Shown in pieces: positions 36,336 through 45,707 of a stretch of 64,000 nt of DNA. The position numbers were made by a program, and so were the translations under genes. The notes under the pieces were generated by a model. That model ran no database searches. It was given only the letters and a program-made list of their open reading frames with translations, and was not told the origin of the DNA. Source of the stretch: Desulfosudis oleivorans (lineage in GTDB: Bacteria > Desulfobacterota > Desulfobacteria > Desulfobacterales > SURF-7); assembly GCA_020723325.1 (NCBI GenBank), contig DYJD01000014.1, forward strand, positions 111,481 to 175,480, read 5' to 3'. Positions within the stretch are counted from its first letter, which is position 1; every line of letters begins with the position of its first letter.

Positions 36336-37100
36336 ATGGGAAGGATTCGAAAATCGGAATGGATTGTTCTTTTCCTTCTAATGGGATTATTTGCTTGTGT
36401 TTCAGACGAAGCCTTTACCAATAAAAAAAAAGCCGAAGCCTTGCGGCGTCTTGGTGAAGCCTATTTGGCAGAAGGCAAAGATGCCGCCGCTTTCAAAGAA
36501 TTATCCGAAGCGCAAAAACTGGATCCAAGTGATGCGAACGTCTATTTTGCCCTTGGCTGTTTTTATTTTAAAAAAGAAAAATATGATTTGTCCATTGAGA
36601 ATTATCAAAAATGTTTGGAAATTGAGCCCACATATGCCCCGGTACGCAACAATCTAGGTCTCGCGTATTTGGCCAAAGGAGATTATGATACCGCCATTGC
36701 ACAATTTAAGGAACTGAATGATAATTACATCTATGTAACACCGCATTTCCCACTATACGGACTCGGCCGGGCCTATTTCTTAAAAAAAAATTATCAAGAG
36801 GCTGAAGAATATTATAAAAAGGCCCTGAAAATCGAACCCCAATATATACCGGCCATGTTGGAACTGGGTCGCTTGTACCTGGAAACTGGAAGACCTGAAG
36901 AGGCCGTCACAATTATCTTAAAAGCAATCGATATTTCTCCAACCCAGGCAGAATTGCATTTTGAATTGGCCAAGGCCTATTCAGCCGCAAATCAAATGAA
37001 AAAAGCTTTCCGCTCCTTGGAAAAAGTGATTGAGCTCCGACCGAACAGTCCATTAGCCCAGGAAGCAAAGGACTTGCTGTTGAAAGGGAAAAAAAAATGA
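36336..37100 (+). CDS. TPR-repeat lipoprotein
   Basis: A 254-aa protein. Start at ATG 36336, which has AAGGAG 9 nt upstream. An N-terminal lipobox 'LLMGLFAC' (cleavage before Cys near residue 21) predicts a lipid-anchored periplasmic protein. The body is about six TPR units with the A/Y/G/P spacing (for example 'YFALGCFYFKKEKYDLSIEN'). This layout is like the pilotin PilF/PilW class, but no pilus genes are adjacent, so the role is open. It overlaps mtnA by ATGA. Confidence 0.82.
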   Translation: MGRIRKSEWIVLFLLMGLFACVSDEAFTNKKKAEALRRLGEAYLAEGKDAAAFKELSEAQKLDPSDANVYFALGCFYFKKEKYDLSIENYQKCLEIEPTYAPVRNNLGLAYLAKGDYDTAIAQFKELNDNYIYVTPHFPLYGLGRAYFLKKNYQEAEEYYKKALKIEPQYIPAMLELGRLYLETGRPEEAVTIILKAIDISPTQAELHFELAKAYSAANQMKKAFRSLEKVIELRPNSPLAQEAKDLLLKGKKK

Positions 37101-38215
37101 GTATGGAAAGCCGTGTGCTTCGCCCCATTTGGCTGGATGACAATGGATCAACCGTCAATGTCATTGACCAGCGCGTTTTACCCCATGAATCCATTGTTGC
37201 CGAATTAAGAACCGTGGATCATGTTATCACTGCCATCAAAGACATGTTTGTCCGCGGCGCCCCCCTGATCGGAGTTACCGGCGCTTATGGTCTTTTTCTG
37301 GCTGCACTAAATGCTCCAGAAGGAAAACCGGAAAACGACTACCTTATTCAAGAAAGCTACCGTTTGAAAGCTGCCCGACCGACAGCCGTAAATCTCAGTT
37401 GGGGTGTGGATCGTGTCCTTGCCGCGATTCTGCAAGCACCCCTCCCTGAGCGCGTGAATACAGCCCGCAGGGTTGCCGCTGATATTGCCGAGGAAGAAGT
37501 TGAGAATTGCCGTAGAATCGGGGAGCATGGGTTTCCATTAATCGAGGCCGTCAGTCAAAAAAAAAACGGTGCGCCTGTCAACATTTTAACCCATTGCAAC
37601 GCCGGCTGGCTCGCTTGTGTTGAATACGGTACAGCCACGGCCCCCATGTATGTGGCTTTTAATAGAGGAATTAATATTCATGTGTGGGTGGATGAAACCC
37701 GCCCACTTAACCAGGGAGCCCGTTTAACTGCTTGGGAACTTGGTAGACACGGCATTCCCCATACGATCATCACGGATAATGCCGGCGGACACTTGATGCA
37801 ACATGATCTGGTGGATCTGGTTATCGTGGGCACGGACAGAACCACAAGTTCCGGTGACGTGGCCAACAAAATCGGCACTTACCTGAAGGCGCTCGCTGCC
37901 AAAGACAACGATATCCCTTTTTATGTGGCCCTGCCTTCAAGCACCATTGACTGGACCATTCAGGACGGCCTTACAGATATCCCCATTGAAAAGCGCGATC
38001 CCAGTGAGGTACGTTATGTTCAGGGACTGTGTCAGGGCCGCGTTCAAAGCGTCCTGGTGACACCGGCCGACAGCCCGGCCGCCAACTATGCCTTTGATGT
38101 CACGCCGGCAAGATTGGTAACCGGTTTTATAACCGAACGGGGAATTTGCACAGCTTCCCATGAGGGTCTTGTCGGTCTTTTTCCTGAAAAAAACCAAAAG
38201 CCGACAAACATGTAA
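37097..38215 (+). CDS. mtnA: S-methyl-5-thioribose-1-phosphate isomerase
   Basis: A 372-aa member of the MtnA/eIF2B-alpha family. The signature 'FVRGAPLIGVTGAYG' and the active-site regions 'THCNAGWLAC' (catalytic Cys) and 'VGTDRTTSSGDVANKIGTY' (catalytic Asp) are present. It converts methylthioribose 1-phosphate to methylthioribulose 1-phosphate in methionine salvage. No other salvage genes (mtnB-D) are in the window. Confidence 0.93.
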   Translation: MSMESRVLRPIWLDDNGSTVNVIDQRVLPHESIVAELRTVDHVITAIKDMFVRGAPLIGVTGAYGLFLAALNAPEGKPENDYLIQESYRLKAARPTAVNLSWGVDRVLAAILQAPLPERVNTARRVAADIAEEEVENCRRIGEHGFPLIEAVSQKKNGAPVNILTHCNAGWLACVEYGTATAPMYVAFNRGINIHVWVDETRPLNQGARLTAWELGRHGIPHTIITDNAGGHLMQHDLVDLVIVGTDRTTSSGDVANKIGTYLKALAAKDNDIPFYVALPSSTIDWTIQDGLTDIPIEKRDPSEVRYVQGLCQGRVQSVLVTPADSPAANYAFDVTPARLVTGFITERGICTASHEGLVGLFPEKNQKPTNM

Positions 38216-38283
38216 TTTAAATGTAAGATCCCTTTTGAAAAAGAATAGGTTCAATTGCCTATCGGTTTAATCTGCGGTTCCGC

Positions 38284-39630
38284 ATGGTTCGCGATTTTCC
38301 TCATATTTTGCTGGTGAACCCCTGGATTCACGATTTTGCTGCCTATGACTTCTGGGCCAAGCCCATGGGCCTTTTGCAACTTGCAGCCATTTTGCGTTCC
38401 CACGGATTTTTAATTAGCTATATCGATTGCCTGGATCGTTTCCACCCAATGGCGGCCAAAACTGATCATTTGGCACGATACGGTCGTGGTCCATATCTGA
38501 AAACGCCTATCCCTAAACCAAAGGGTCTTGAAGATATTCAGCGCCGTTTTTCACGCTATGGTATTCAAGAACAATGGCTGCAGGCGGACTTATCCGCCCT
38601 AGCGCCGCCGGATCTTATCCTGGTTACCTCCATGATGACTTATTGGTATCCGGGGGTTGCCGATACCATACGGATTCTAAGGCGCAATTTTCCAAAAACA
38701 CCTTTAATCATAGGTGGTATTTATGCCAGTTTATGCAAAGAGCATGCGGAAATCCATATGGGCGCCGATCAGGTGGTAGCCGGGTCTGGCGAAGCCCAAT
38801 TATTTGACATACTGGCCCGATCAATTGGATTTTCGGTTCAACCCCGGATTAATATCGATGATCCGGATTCTTTTCCATATCCGGCTTTTGACCTGCAGAC
38901 GAAAATCGGATACCTCCCTATTCTGACTTCAAAAGGTTGCCCTTTTTCCTGTTCATATTGCGCTTCGTCCTATCTTTATCCGCGCTTGGTCCGCCGCCGC
39001 CCGGCGGCGGTGTTGGAGGAGATAAAATACTGGCACCGCCATCATAATATTATCGATTTTATTTTTTATGACGATGCCTTGATGATAGATACCGAAGCAC
39101 ATATTTTTCCCCTTTTGGAAGGCATTATCCGCTCAGGGCTTCGACTGCGTTTTCATACGCCAAATGCCATGCATATAAGAGAAATTACAAAAAAAGCAGC
39201 TCGGTTGATGCACCTGGCCGGCTTTTCTACAATCCGTTTGGGTCTTGAAACCGCTATTTTTAACGACCGTCAAAAATTAGACCAAAAAGTTACCGCTTTT
39301 GAATTCAATCAAGCTGCCCTTCATTTGAAAAACAGCGGTTTTAAGAAGGAGCAGCTCGGCGCTTATCTGCTTGTTGGTTTACCGGGGCAGTCTTTGAAAA
39401 GCTTGGCGTACTCGATCCAAACAGTGAAAAGCACAGGGATCACGCCTATCATCGCATACTATACCCCCATTCCCCATACTTCCCTATGGGCAGAGGCGGT
39501 TTCAGCCTCGCGTTATGATCTTGAGGCTGATCCTATTTATACCAATAATGCCATTTTCCCCTGCCAAACAGAGGCCTTTTCTTGGGACCTGATTTCCACA
39601 TTGAAGCAAATGATAGGCCCTATTCAGTAA
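38284..39630 (+). CDS. B12-binding-type radical SAM protein
   Basis: A 448-aa protein with an N-terminal B12-binding-like half ('IIGGIYASL', 'DQVVAGSGEAQLFD') and a radical SAM core, 'SKGCPFSCSYCAS' (C-x3-C-x2-C). The 'LGLETAIFNDRQKLDQKV' and 'LVGLPGQSLKSL' motifs are typical SAM-binding and strand positions. The substrate is unknown. Its 3' end overlaps the convergent aminomutase gene by 11 nt. No partner biosynthetic genes are adjacent. Confidence 0.78.
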   Translation: MVRDFPHILLVNPWIHDFAAYDFWAKPMGLLQLAAILRSHGFLISYIDCLDRFHPMAAKTDHLARYGRGPYLKTPIPKPKGLEDIQRRFSRYGIQEQWLQADLSALAPPDLILVTSMMTYWYPGVADTIRILRRNFPKTPLIIGGIYASLCKEHAEIHMGADQVVAGSGEAQLFDILARSIGFSVQPRINIDDPDSFPYPAFDLQTKIGYLPILTSKGCPFSCSYCASSYLYPRLVRRRPAAVLEEIKYWHRHHNIIDFIFYDDALMIDTEAHIFPLLEGIIRSGLRLRFHTPNAMHIREITKKAARLMHLAGFSTIRLGLETAIFNDRQKLDQKVTAFEFNQAALHLKNSGFKKEQLGAYLLVGLPGQSLKSLAYSIQTVKSTGITPIIAYYTPIPHTSLWAEAVSASRYDLEADPIYTNNAIFPCQTEAFSWDLISTLKQMIGPIQ

Positions 39631-40693
39631 ATTCAAAAAATCTACCTTCAAAATTACATATCCGCCATATCCCATTCTTTTTCTGCTCAAGGTACTCCGG
39701 TAAAATCGGAATCTTGCCGCCGCCCCCTGGCAGATCAAGCATATACTGTGGAATACAGAGCCCTGAAATATGACCGCGCATGGCCCGCATGATTTCCATT
39801 CCAGTGGCAAGCGGCACTCGGAAATGCATCGTGCCCCGCACCGGGTCCGGATGGTGGAGATAATAGGGTTTGACACGAATCTTCACAAGCCCGCGCATCA
39901 GTTCACCCATGACCGCTGCCTGGTCATTGACACCTTTTAACAATACTGTCTGGCAGCCCAGGGGAATTCCGGCCTCCACCAGCAAGCGGCAGGCCCTGGC
40001 TGATGCCTCTGTAATTTCAACAGGATGATTAAACTGGGTATTCATAAAAAGAGGATGATACTGGCCCAATACCTCAACCAGGGAAGTGGTGATGCGCTGG
40101 GGTAAAACACAGGGCATGCGTGTGTGTATTCGCACCAGCTCGATATGGGCGATGTCAAATAACCGCTTTAATAAATCATCCAGGGCCTGATCCGACATCA
40201 TCAGGGGATCACCGCCGGATAGAACAACCTCTTTAATGGAATCATTTGCGGCGATATAGGCCAGGCCTTTTTGAATTGCTGCAGGCTCAACCGGTATGTT
40301 CATGCCTAGTTTGCGTTTGCGCATGCAATGCCGGCAATACAGCGCGCAACTATTGGAAACCAAAAAAAGCACTCGATCCGGATAACGTTGAATAATGCCC
40401 GGGGCACAGGTCTGCTTTTCTTCACTAAGGGGATCCTCAAGAGAATCAATATGATCCAATTCCTGAATATTCGGCACAGCTTGACGCCAGCAAGGATCGT
40501 TTGTTTTTTGAATTAGATCCAGATAATATGGATTGATGCGCATGGGATATTGACGGGTCACGCTGTGAATTTCATTTCGTGCTACAGGTAAAATCGCCGC
40601 CAATCGGTCCGGATCGGCAATCGCTGCCGATAATAAGTCCTGCCAATCGGTTGCGTCGAATCTGCCCATCGGTAATATTTGATTTATGCGCAT
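39620..40693 (-). CDS. KamA-family radical SAM aminomutase
   Basis: A 357-aa protein with radical SAM cysteines 'SNSCALYCRHC' (Cys116, 120, 123). The 'GGDPLMMSD' SAM site and the C-terminal 'LPGGGGKIPI', whose Lys is the PLP anchor in lysine 2,3-aminomutase, are also present. At 357 aa it is between EpmB (about 340) and KamA (about 415). Possible roles are free lysine aminomutase or lysine modification of EF-P. No ablB acetyltransferase or epmA/efp gene is nearby, so the substrate is undecided. Confidence 0.85.
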   Translation of the reverse strand: MRINQILPMGRFDATDWQDLLSAAIADPDRLAAILPVARNEIHSVTRQYPMRINPYYLDLIQKTNDPCWRQAVPNIQELDHIDSLEDPLSEEKQTCAPGIIQRYPDRVLFLVSNSCALYCRHCMRKRKLGMNIPVEPAAIQKGLAYIAANDSIKEVVLSGGDPLMMSDQALDDLLKRLFDIAHIELVRIHTRMPCVLPQRITTSLVEVLGQYHPLFMNTQFNHPVEITEASARACRLLVEAGIPLGCQTVLLKGVNDQAAVMGELMRGLVKIRVKPYYLHHPDPVRGTMHFRVPLATGMEIMRAMRGHISGLCIPQYMLDLPGGGGKIPILPEYLEQKKNGIWRICNFEGRFFEFTE

Positions 40694-40727
40694 TTTTTCC
40701 TAATTTTAAGTACCTAAGAATCTATCC

Positions 40728-40756
40728 TTGATAATAAGTTGTCCGGCAGATATGAT
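40728..40756 (+). promoter_or_regulatory. Candidate sigma-70 promoter for tag
   Basis: TTGATA (40728-40733), a 17-nt spacer and TATGAT (40751-40756). It lies 43 nt before the tag start and matches the consensus at 10 of 12 positions. Confidence 0.55.
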
Positions 40757-40799
40757 AGCGCAACTTTACTTTTTTATAAAGGAGTTATGACATTATTTC

Positions 40800-41369
40800 A
40801 TGCATCCGAAAACCACGCGCTGTGAATGGGTTGGTACAGATCCCTTATATGTTCAGTATCATGATCAAGAGTGGGGCGTTCCTCTGCATGATGATCGAAA
40901 ATTGTTTGAGTTTCTGATCCTGGAGGGTGTCCAGGCTGGATTAAATTGGCTAACTGTTCTAAAAAAAAGGCAAAATTACAGAGCCGCCTTTGCTGATTTC
41001 TACCCCGAACAAGTTGCTTGCTTTTCTGAACAAAAAATAAGAAGCCTTCTTGCCGATCCAGGATTGATTCGAAATCATCTTAAAATCAGAGCGTCCATCC
41101 AGAATGCACGTGCATTTCTCGCTATTGTCGAAGAGTTCGGTAGTTTTGATAGCTATATTTGGAAATTTGTGAACGGCCGACCCATCCGAAATGCTTGGCG
41201 CCGTCATGTAGATATCCCCTCCCAAACTCCGATATCAAATCAAATGAGCAAAGAGCTTCGTAAAAAGGGTTTTGCATTTGTAGGTCCGACTATTTGCTAC
41301 GCTTTCATGCAAGCCGTAGGAATGGTAAATGACCACACCACCGACTGTTTTCGATATGCCTTGATTTGA
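40800..41369 (+). CDS. tag: DNA-3-methyladenine glycosylase I
   Basis: A 189-aa protein with the family start 'RCEWVGTDPLYVQYHDQEWG', the 'FEFLILEGVQAGLNWLTVLKKR' helix and the conserved 'FVGPTICYAFMQAVGMVNDH' region. It removes 3-methyladenine from alkylated DNA in the base excision pathway. It appears to be a single-gene unit with its own promoter. Confidence 0.94.
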   Translation: MHPKTTRCEWVGTDPLYVQYHDQEWGVPLHDDRKLFEFLILEGVQAGLNWLTVLKKRQNYRAAFADFYPEQVACFSEQKIRSLLADPGLIRNHLKIRASIQNARAFLAIVEEFGSFDSYIWKFVNGRPIRNAWRRHVDIPSQTPISNQMSKELRKKGFAFVGPTICYAFMQAVGMVNDHTTDCFRYALI

Positions 41370-41413
41370 TTCAGCCCTTGTTAAATTTGGCTTCTTTGCG
41401 CATTTATCTGCAA

Positions 41414-41442
41414 TTGACAAAAACCAGCATGCCTGTTACAAA
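41414..41442 (+). promoter_or_regulatory. Candidate sigma-70 promoter for the NifA-like gene
   Basis: TTGACA (41414-41419), a 17-nt spacer and TACAAA (41437-41442). The -35 box is perfect. It lies about 88 nt before the NifA-like start. Confidence 0.5.
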
Positions 41443-41529
41443 TTTGTTATTTTTGGGGAGTTCTCAAACCAAAATCATTGGGTTTGAAAAATATGGAACG
41501 GTTTTTGTTGAAACAATGATTGGTGCCGA

Positions 41530-43053
41530 ATGAAAAAAATTGAAGAAATTACATTGTTTTATGAAATCAGCGAAGCTTTAAATGAACATTTGGATCTGAA
41601 AAAATCCTTATATAAAGTATTGGACATTCTCTCCAACAACCTGGACATGATCCGTGGAACCATCACCCTTTTGAATCCCTTGCGCAATGAAATCAATATT
41701 GAAGTGGCCCACGGCCTTTCCAAGAGCGCCATGGACCGGGGAAAATACAAACTTGGCGAAGGGGTCACCGGTAGGGTAATCCAGACCGGTATATCCATAT
41801 CCATCCCCAAGGTCAGTGAAGAGCCCCTTTTTCTGGACCGCACGGCTACACGCAAAGGCGCACAAACCCCAGAAATTTCTTTTATCTGTGTTCCGATTAA
41901 AAAAGAAACCCAGGTTATCGGCGCCCTAAGTGTGGATCGACTGTATGATGAAGGCTTCCCGCTGAAAAAAGGAGAAAAAATACTATCGGTTGTTGCCACA
42001 ATGATCGAGCGCCAAGTCATCAATTTGGAAACCATTAATCTGGAAAAAGAACAACTGAAAGACGAAAACAAGCGCTTACGAAATGAATTGGAAAAAAAAT
42101 ATCGATTTAACAACATCATCGGCAACAGCAATAAAATGCGGGAAGTCTATCAAATGATTTCTCAAGTTTCCAAGAGCAATGCCACTGTCTTGATCCGGGG
42201 TGAAAGCGGCACAGGCAAGGAGCTAGTAGCTAATTCCATTCATTACAACAGTAATCGAACGAAATTTCCTTTTGTAAAAGTCAATTGTGCGGCACTACCA
42301 TCCAATTTGATCGAAAGTGAGCTCTTTGGTCATGAAAAAGGAGCATTTACAGGAGCGATTAAACAAAAAATAGGCAAATTTGAATTGGCCAACAAAGGAA
42401 CTATTTTTCTGGATGAGGCCGGCTCCATTGATCTTGATGTTCAAGTCAAGTTGTTACGGGTTCTTCAAGAAAGAGAATTCGAACGTGTGGGCGGCCACAG
42501 AACCATAAAGGTAGATGTAAGAATTATTGCCGCAACCAATAAAAATCTGGAACAAGCGGTTGAACAAGAATCTTTTCGAGGCGATCTTTACTATCGTTTG
42601 AATGTGTTTCCCATTTACATGCCGCCGTTGCGGGAGCGAAAAACCGATATCCTCTTATTGGCGGATTATTTCCTTGAAAAATATGCCAACGAAAACAACA
42701 AGGAAATCAAAAGATTATCTACACCCGCCATCGATATGCTGATGGGATACCACTGGCCTGGAAATGTAAGGGAGCTTGAAAATGTAATCGAACGAGCCGT
42801 TCTTCTGTGTGAAGAAGGTGTTATTCATAGCTATCATTTACCGGCAACACTACAGACCGGAAGTGAATCCAATACGTTGCCGGCCTTGTCGCTAGACGCC
42901 GCTGTTGCCAATCTTGAAAAGGAGATGATAATCGATGCGCTTAAAAATTCGCGCGGTAATATAACCACCGCTGCGGAATTACTCGGCACCACTGTTCGGA
43001 AGTTTTCCTATAAGGCCCAGAAACATGATATCAGCTATCGGCACTATCGCTGA
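41530..43053 (+). CDS. NifA-like sigma-54 transcription activator (GAF-AAA-HTH)
   Basis: A 507-aa protein. An N-terminal GAF domain (about 1-170) of the NifA type senses a ligand or partner. The AAA+ core has Walker A 'GESGTGKE' and an intact GAFTGA loop (271-276), and a C-terminal Fis-type helix-turn-helix follows ('[11 protein letters not shown]'). It can therefore open sigma-54 holoenzyme, unlike the nearby NtrX. The layout matches NifA and its relatives. With no nif genes here it may control glnD/glnA or a distant nitrogen regulon. Confidence 0.85.
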   Translation: MKKIEEITLFYEISEALNEHLDLKKSLYKVLDILSNNLDMIRGTITLLNPLRNEINIEVAHGLSKSAMDRGKYKLGEGVTGRVIQTGISISIPKVSEEPLFLDRTATRKGAQTPEISFICVPIKKETQVIGALSVDRLYDEGFPLKKGEKILSVVATMIERQVINLETINLEKEQLKDENKRLRNELEKKYRFNNIIGNSNKMREVYQMISQVSKSNATVLIRGESGTGKELVANSIHYNSNRTKFPFVKVNCAALPSNLIESELFGHEKGAFTGAIKQKIGKFELANKGTIFLDEAGSIDLDVQVKLLRVLQEREFERVGGHRTIKVDVRIIAATNKNLEQAVEQESFRGDLYYRLNVFPIYMPPLRERKTDILLLADYFLEKYANENNKEIKRLSTPAIDMLMGYHWPGNVRELENVIERAVLLCEEGVIHSYHLPATLQTGSESNTLPALSLDAAVANLEKEMIIDALKNSRGNITTAAELLGTTVRKFSYKAQKHDISYRHYR

Positions 43054-43115
43054 TGGCAATTTTAGACAGAATAACCGGCATTCTATCTCGGTAAACATTT
43101 GCCAACGCTGAACAA

Positions 43116-44453
43116 CTAAAGCAAATTGCTCGCTAAATCCGCCAATTCTGATCGCTCCCCTTTTTCTAGATTGATATGAGCATAAATTAATTGACCCTGC
43201 ATCTTTTCTATCAAATAGCTTAACCCATTGGAATGACTATCCAGATAAGGATGGTCGATCTGAAAAATATCACCGGTGATAACAATTTTCGTGCCTTCGC
43301 CGGCCCTTGTGATTATGGTTTTTACTTCATGGGGAGTCAGATTCTGAGCTTCGTCCACAATGAAATAAATTTTAACAAGACTGCGACCGCGGATATATGA
43401 CAATGGTGAAATAATCAGCTTTTCTTTTTCCAGAAATTCTTTGATCTGCCGATGATGGGGATTCGAATCTGCAAATTGATTTTGGATAACGCCCAGGTTG
43501 TCATACAACGGCTGCATATACGGATCCAATTTTGAATCAATATCTCCTGGCAAAAATCCAAGATCTTTATTGCTTAGGGGAACAACCGGTCTGGAAAGAA
43601 ATATCTGTCGATAATGCTTGCGCGTTTCCAAGGCGCCGGCCAGGGCCAGCAGCGTTTTTCCTGTCCCGGCCTTTCCGGATAAAGTCACAAGGCGTACATG
43701 GGGATTTACAAGGGCATGCAGGGCGAATGTTTGCTCTGCATTTCGTGGAGTTATACCATATATTGAGCTTTTTTCAACCCGCACGACCTTTCTGCTCTGA
43801 GGATCAAAGGTGCCGAGAACCGATTTTTTTATATTTTTTAATATAAAAAACTCGTTGGCTATAAAACCATCGTGTCCCGGAATATCGTCCACAGCAACTT
43901 CATAAGGGGGGTGATACATTGCATCGATTACAGTTTCAGGCACATTTTCCAGAATTCGGCAGCCCGTATATAGGGCCGCGATATCCTTGACATGATCTGT
44001 AGTATAGTCCTGGGCAGTCATGCCCACGGATTTTGCTTTCATTCTTAGGTTCACATCTTTGGTAACCAGAACAACCTTTTCATTCGGTTTGGCTTTGAAT
44101 AGGTGATAAGCAATATTTAAAATATTATGGTCATGTTTTTTCTCTGAAAAATTCAGCTTTAAATCAGCGTGAATGCCCTGCTCCAACTTTATGAATATTT
44201 TTCCTCGGTTCTGCCCAATGGTAACGCCGCCGTTGAAAAGCTTGTCACCACTTAAAGCATCCAGAGTGCGTAAAAATTCGCGGGCATGAAAATTCAGACT
44301 ACCATTCCCTTTCTTGAATTGATCCAATTCCTCTAATACTGTTATGGGAATGACAACGTCATGTTCTTGGAATTGATGAATACAGGAACTGTCGTGGAGG
44401 ATTACATTGGTGTCAAGAACAAAAATCTTTCTTGGCTGGCTGGTTTGATCCAA
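43116..44453 (-). CDS. PIN-PhoH family ATPase/nuclease
   Basis: A 445-aa fusion of an N-terminal PIN domain ('FVLDTNVILHD') and a C-terminal PhoH ATPase ('LSGKAGTGKTLLALAGAL', 'IVDEAQNLTPHEVKTIITRAGEGTK' cores). It is like YlaK/PhoH2 proteins. PhoH2 relatives are reported as RNA-unwinding, PIN-cleaving enzymes. It lies downstream of, and in the same direction as, the lone FliN gene (35 nt apart). Confidence 0.88.
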   Translation of the reverse strand: MDQTSQPRKIFVLDTNVILHDSSCIHQFQEHDVVIPITVLEELDQFKKGNGSLNFHAREFLRTLDALSGDKLFNGGVTIGQNRGKIFIKLEQGIHADLKLNFSEKKHDHNILNIAYHLFKAKPNEKVVLVTKDVNLRMKAKSVGMTAQDYTTDHVKDIAALYTGCRILENVPETVIDAMYHPPYEVAVDDIPGHDGFIANEFFILKNIKKSVLGTFDPQSRKVVRVEKSSIYGITPRNAEQTFALHALVNPHVRLVTLSGKAGTGKTLLALAGALETRKHYRQIFLSRPVVPLSNKDLGFLPGDIDSKLDPYMQPLYDNLGVIQNQFADSNPHHRQIKEFLEKEKLIISPLSYIRGRSLVKIYFIVDEAQNLTPHEVKTIITRAGEGTKIVITGDIFQIDHPYLDSHSNGLSYLIEKMQGQLIYAHINLEKGERSELADLASNLL

Positions 44454-44488
44454 AATCTTTCCTTGTCCCCTTGTGCGGTGAAAAAAAA

Positions 44489-44821
44489 CTAATCGGATTC
44501 CGGTTGCGCTATTGCATCATTTTTATTTATTATTTCAGTTATTTTAATGCCAAACTTTTCATTAACAACTACGGCTGAACCCAAAGCGATCAGCTTTTTA
44601 TTGATATATACCTTCAGCGGCTCTCCAGCCAAATTGTCTAGGGCTACTACCGAACCTGGCTCGATTTGAATCAAATCCCGAACATTCAATTTGCAACCAC
44701 CTAAAACAACAGATAAATCCAATTGAATATCCAAAATTCGGTCAAATTTTGTTTCATCAATCTCGCCGACACCCTGCAATTCAGAGTCGCCATTGTCTCG
44801 GGTAACATTATTTGAGGCCAT
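44489..44821 (-). CDS. Lone FliN/SpoA-domain protein
   Basis: A 110-aa protein whose C-terminal 75 residues form a SpoA (FliN) domain, with 'LDIQLDLSVVLGG' and 'IEPGSVVALDNLAGEPLKVYIN'. FliN is part of the flagellar switch C-ring, but here it stands alone between dksA and phoH. The usual fliM neighbour is missing. Secretion systems and some pili also use SpoA modules. Whether it belongs to a flagellum cannot be told. Confidence 0.75.
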   Translation of the reverse strand: MASNNVTRDNGDSELQGVGEIDETKFDRILDIQLDLSVVLGGCKLNVRDLIQIEPGSVVALDNLAGEPLKVYINKKLIALGSAVVVNEKFGIKITEIINKNDAIAQPESD

Positions 44822-44959
44822 TAGTAAAATTTAATCCATAATAAACAGTTGCCGGTTGGTTTTCATTAAGAGGTGGCGCAAAAGCGCACGCAATCGTTGA
44901 TCCGCCCTGGATCAGAATGGTCTTTTTACTCAAAAAGCCAACGCAATTTAAAAGAGCGC

Positions 44960-45322
44960 CTAGAAGCTTGCAGCTTTCTCCAGAGCTTCCATTTTGGTTT
45001 TGCATTCAATGCATTGAGTAGCCACTGGGCGGGCCTTCAAACGTCCAATGGAAATTTCCTCATCACAAATTTCACAAATCCCAAAGGAGCCATCTTCGAT
45101 CCGTTCCAGGGCGCTTCTGATCTTGTTGATCAGTCGACTTTCCCGATCCTTTATCCGCAGCAAAAAGTTTTGATCTGTATAAGCCGAGGCTTGGTCGATT
45201 AAATCAGAATAGGAGCTCTCCTGATCTTTCAACTGTGCAACCGTATCATTGCTTCGGCGAAGGAGATCGTCCAATTGTTGGGTAAGTAATTCCCTAAAAA
45301 ATTCAATATCTTTTTTTTTCAT
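44960..45322 (-). CDS. dksA: DksA/TraR-family zinc-finger regulator
   Basis: A 120-aa protein with an N-terminal coiled coil (about 1-80) and a C-terminal Cys4 finger 'CEICDEEISIG ... CIECK'. It enters the secondary channel of RNA polymerase to help ppGpp control. E. coli DksA is about 150 aa; this shorter form is common in delta-proteobacteria. It is preceded by a good minus-strand promoter. Confidence 0.88.
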   Translation of the reverse strand: MKKKDIEFFRELLTQQLDDLLRRSNDTVAQLKDQESSYSDLIDQASAYTDQNFLLRIKDRESRLINKIRSALERIEDGSFGICEICDEEISIGRLKARPVATQCIECKTKMEALEKAASF

Positions 45323-45345
45323 ATTCAGGACCGCCTATGCAATGG

Positions 45346-45375
45346 ATGATAAATAAAATTTGGGATGCCTTTCAA
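45346..45375 (-). promoter_or_regulatory. Candidate sigma-70 promoter for dksA
   Basis: On the minus strand TTGAAA (45375-45370), an 18-nt spacer and TATCAT (45351-45346). It lies 24 nt before the dksA ATG. Confidence 0.45.
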
Positions 45376-45657
45376 GTTTCCCTGCACACAATTACCATAC
45401 TGCATTTTTTTCAAAGCAACGGATTTTAATTTATATTTACTAGAAAGCACCTATTGAAGTCAAGCCATAGTCACCATGGCAGAACAAAAAATTTCAATTG
45501 TTCGCGGAATTAAAAAGTGCTTTCATTGAAAAAATAAGGGCACATTTTCGTCTTTTATCCATCTTATTTTTTACAATTTTGTATTTATGATTATTATTCG
45601 ATTAAAGCTGTTGGTTTTAACGAGCTGATATTAATATATAAACAAAAAATCAACCAT

Positions 45658-45673
45658 TGGCACAGGTATTGCT
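45658..45673 (+). promoter_or_regulatory. Sigma-54 (-24/-12) promoter for glnD
   Basis: The sequence TGGCAC-AGGTA-TTGCT matches the sigma-54 consensus TGGCAC-N5-TTGCW exactly. The GG (45659-45660) and GC (45671-45672) are 10 nt apart, the required spacing. It lies 35 nt before the glnD ATG, so the leader would be about 24 nt. The 280 nt upstream are AT-rich and could hold activator sites, but none were identified. Confidence 0.8.
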
Positions 45674-45707
45674 CAAACAATAGCATCAAAAAAGGGAATC
45701 CGAAACC

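Noticed and set aside
41530..43053. Part of a nitrogen-fixation cluster
   Set aside because: The activator is NifA-like, but no nifHDK or accessory genes are in the window.
44808..45005. 65-codon minus-strand frame between dksA and fliN
   Set aside because: It starts inside the dksA coding end, overlaps the fliN start, and resembles nothing.
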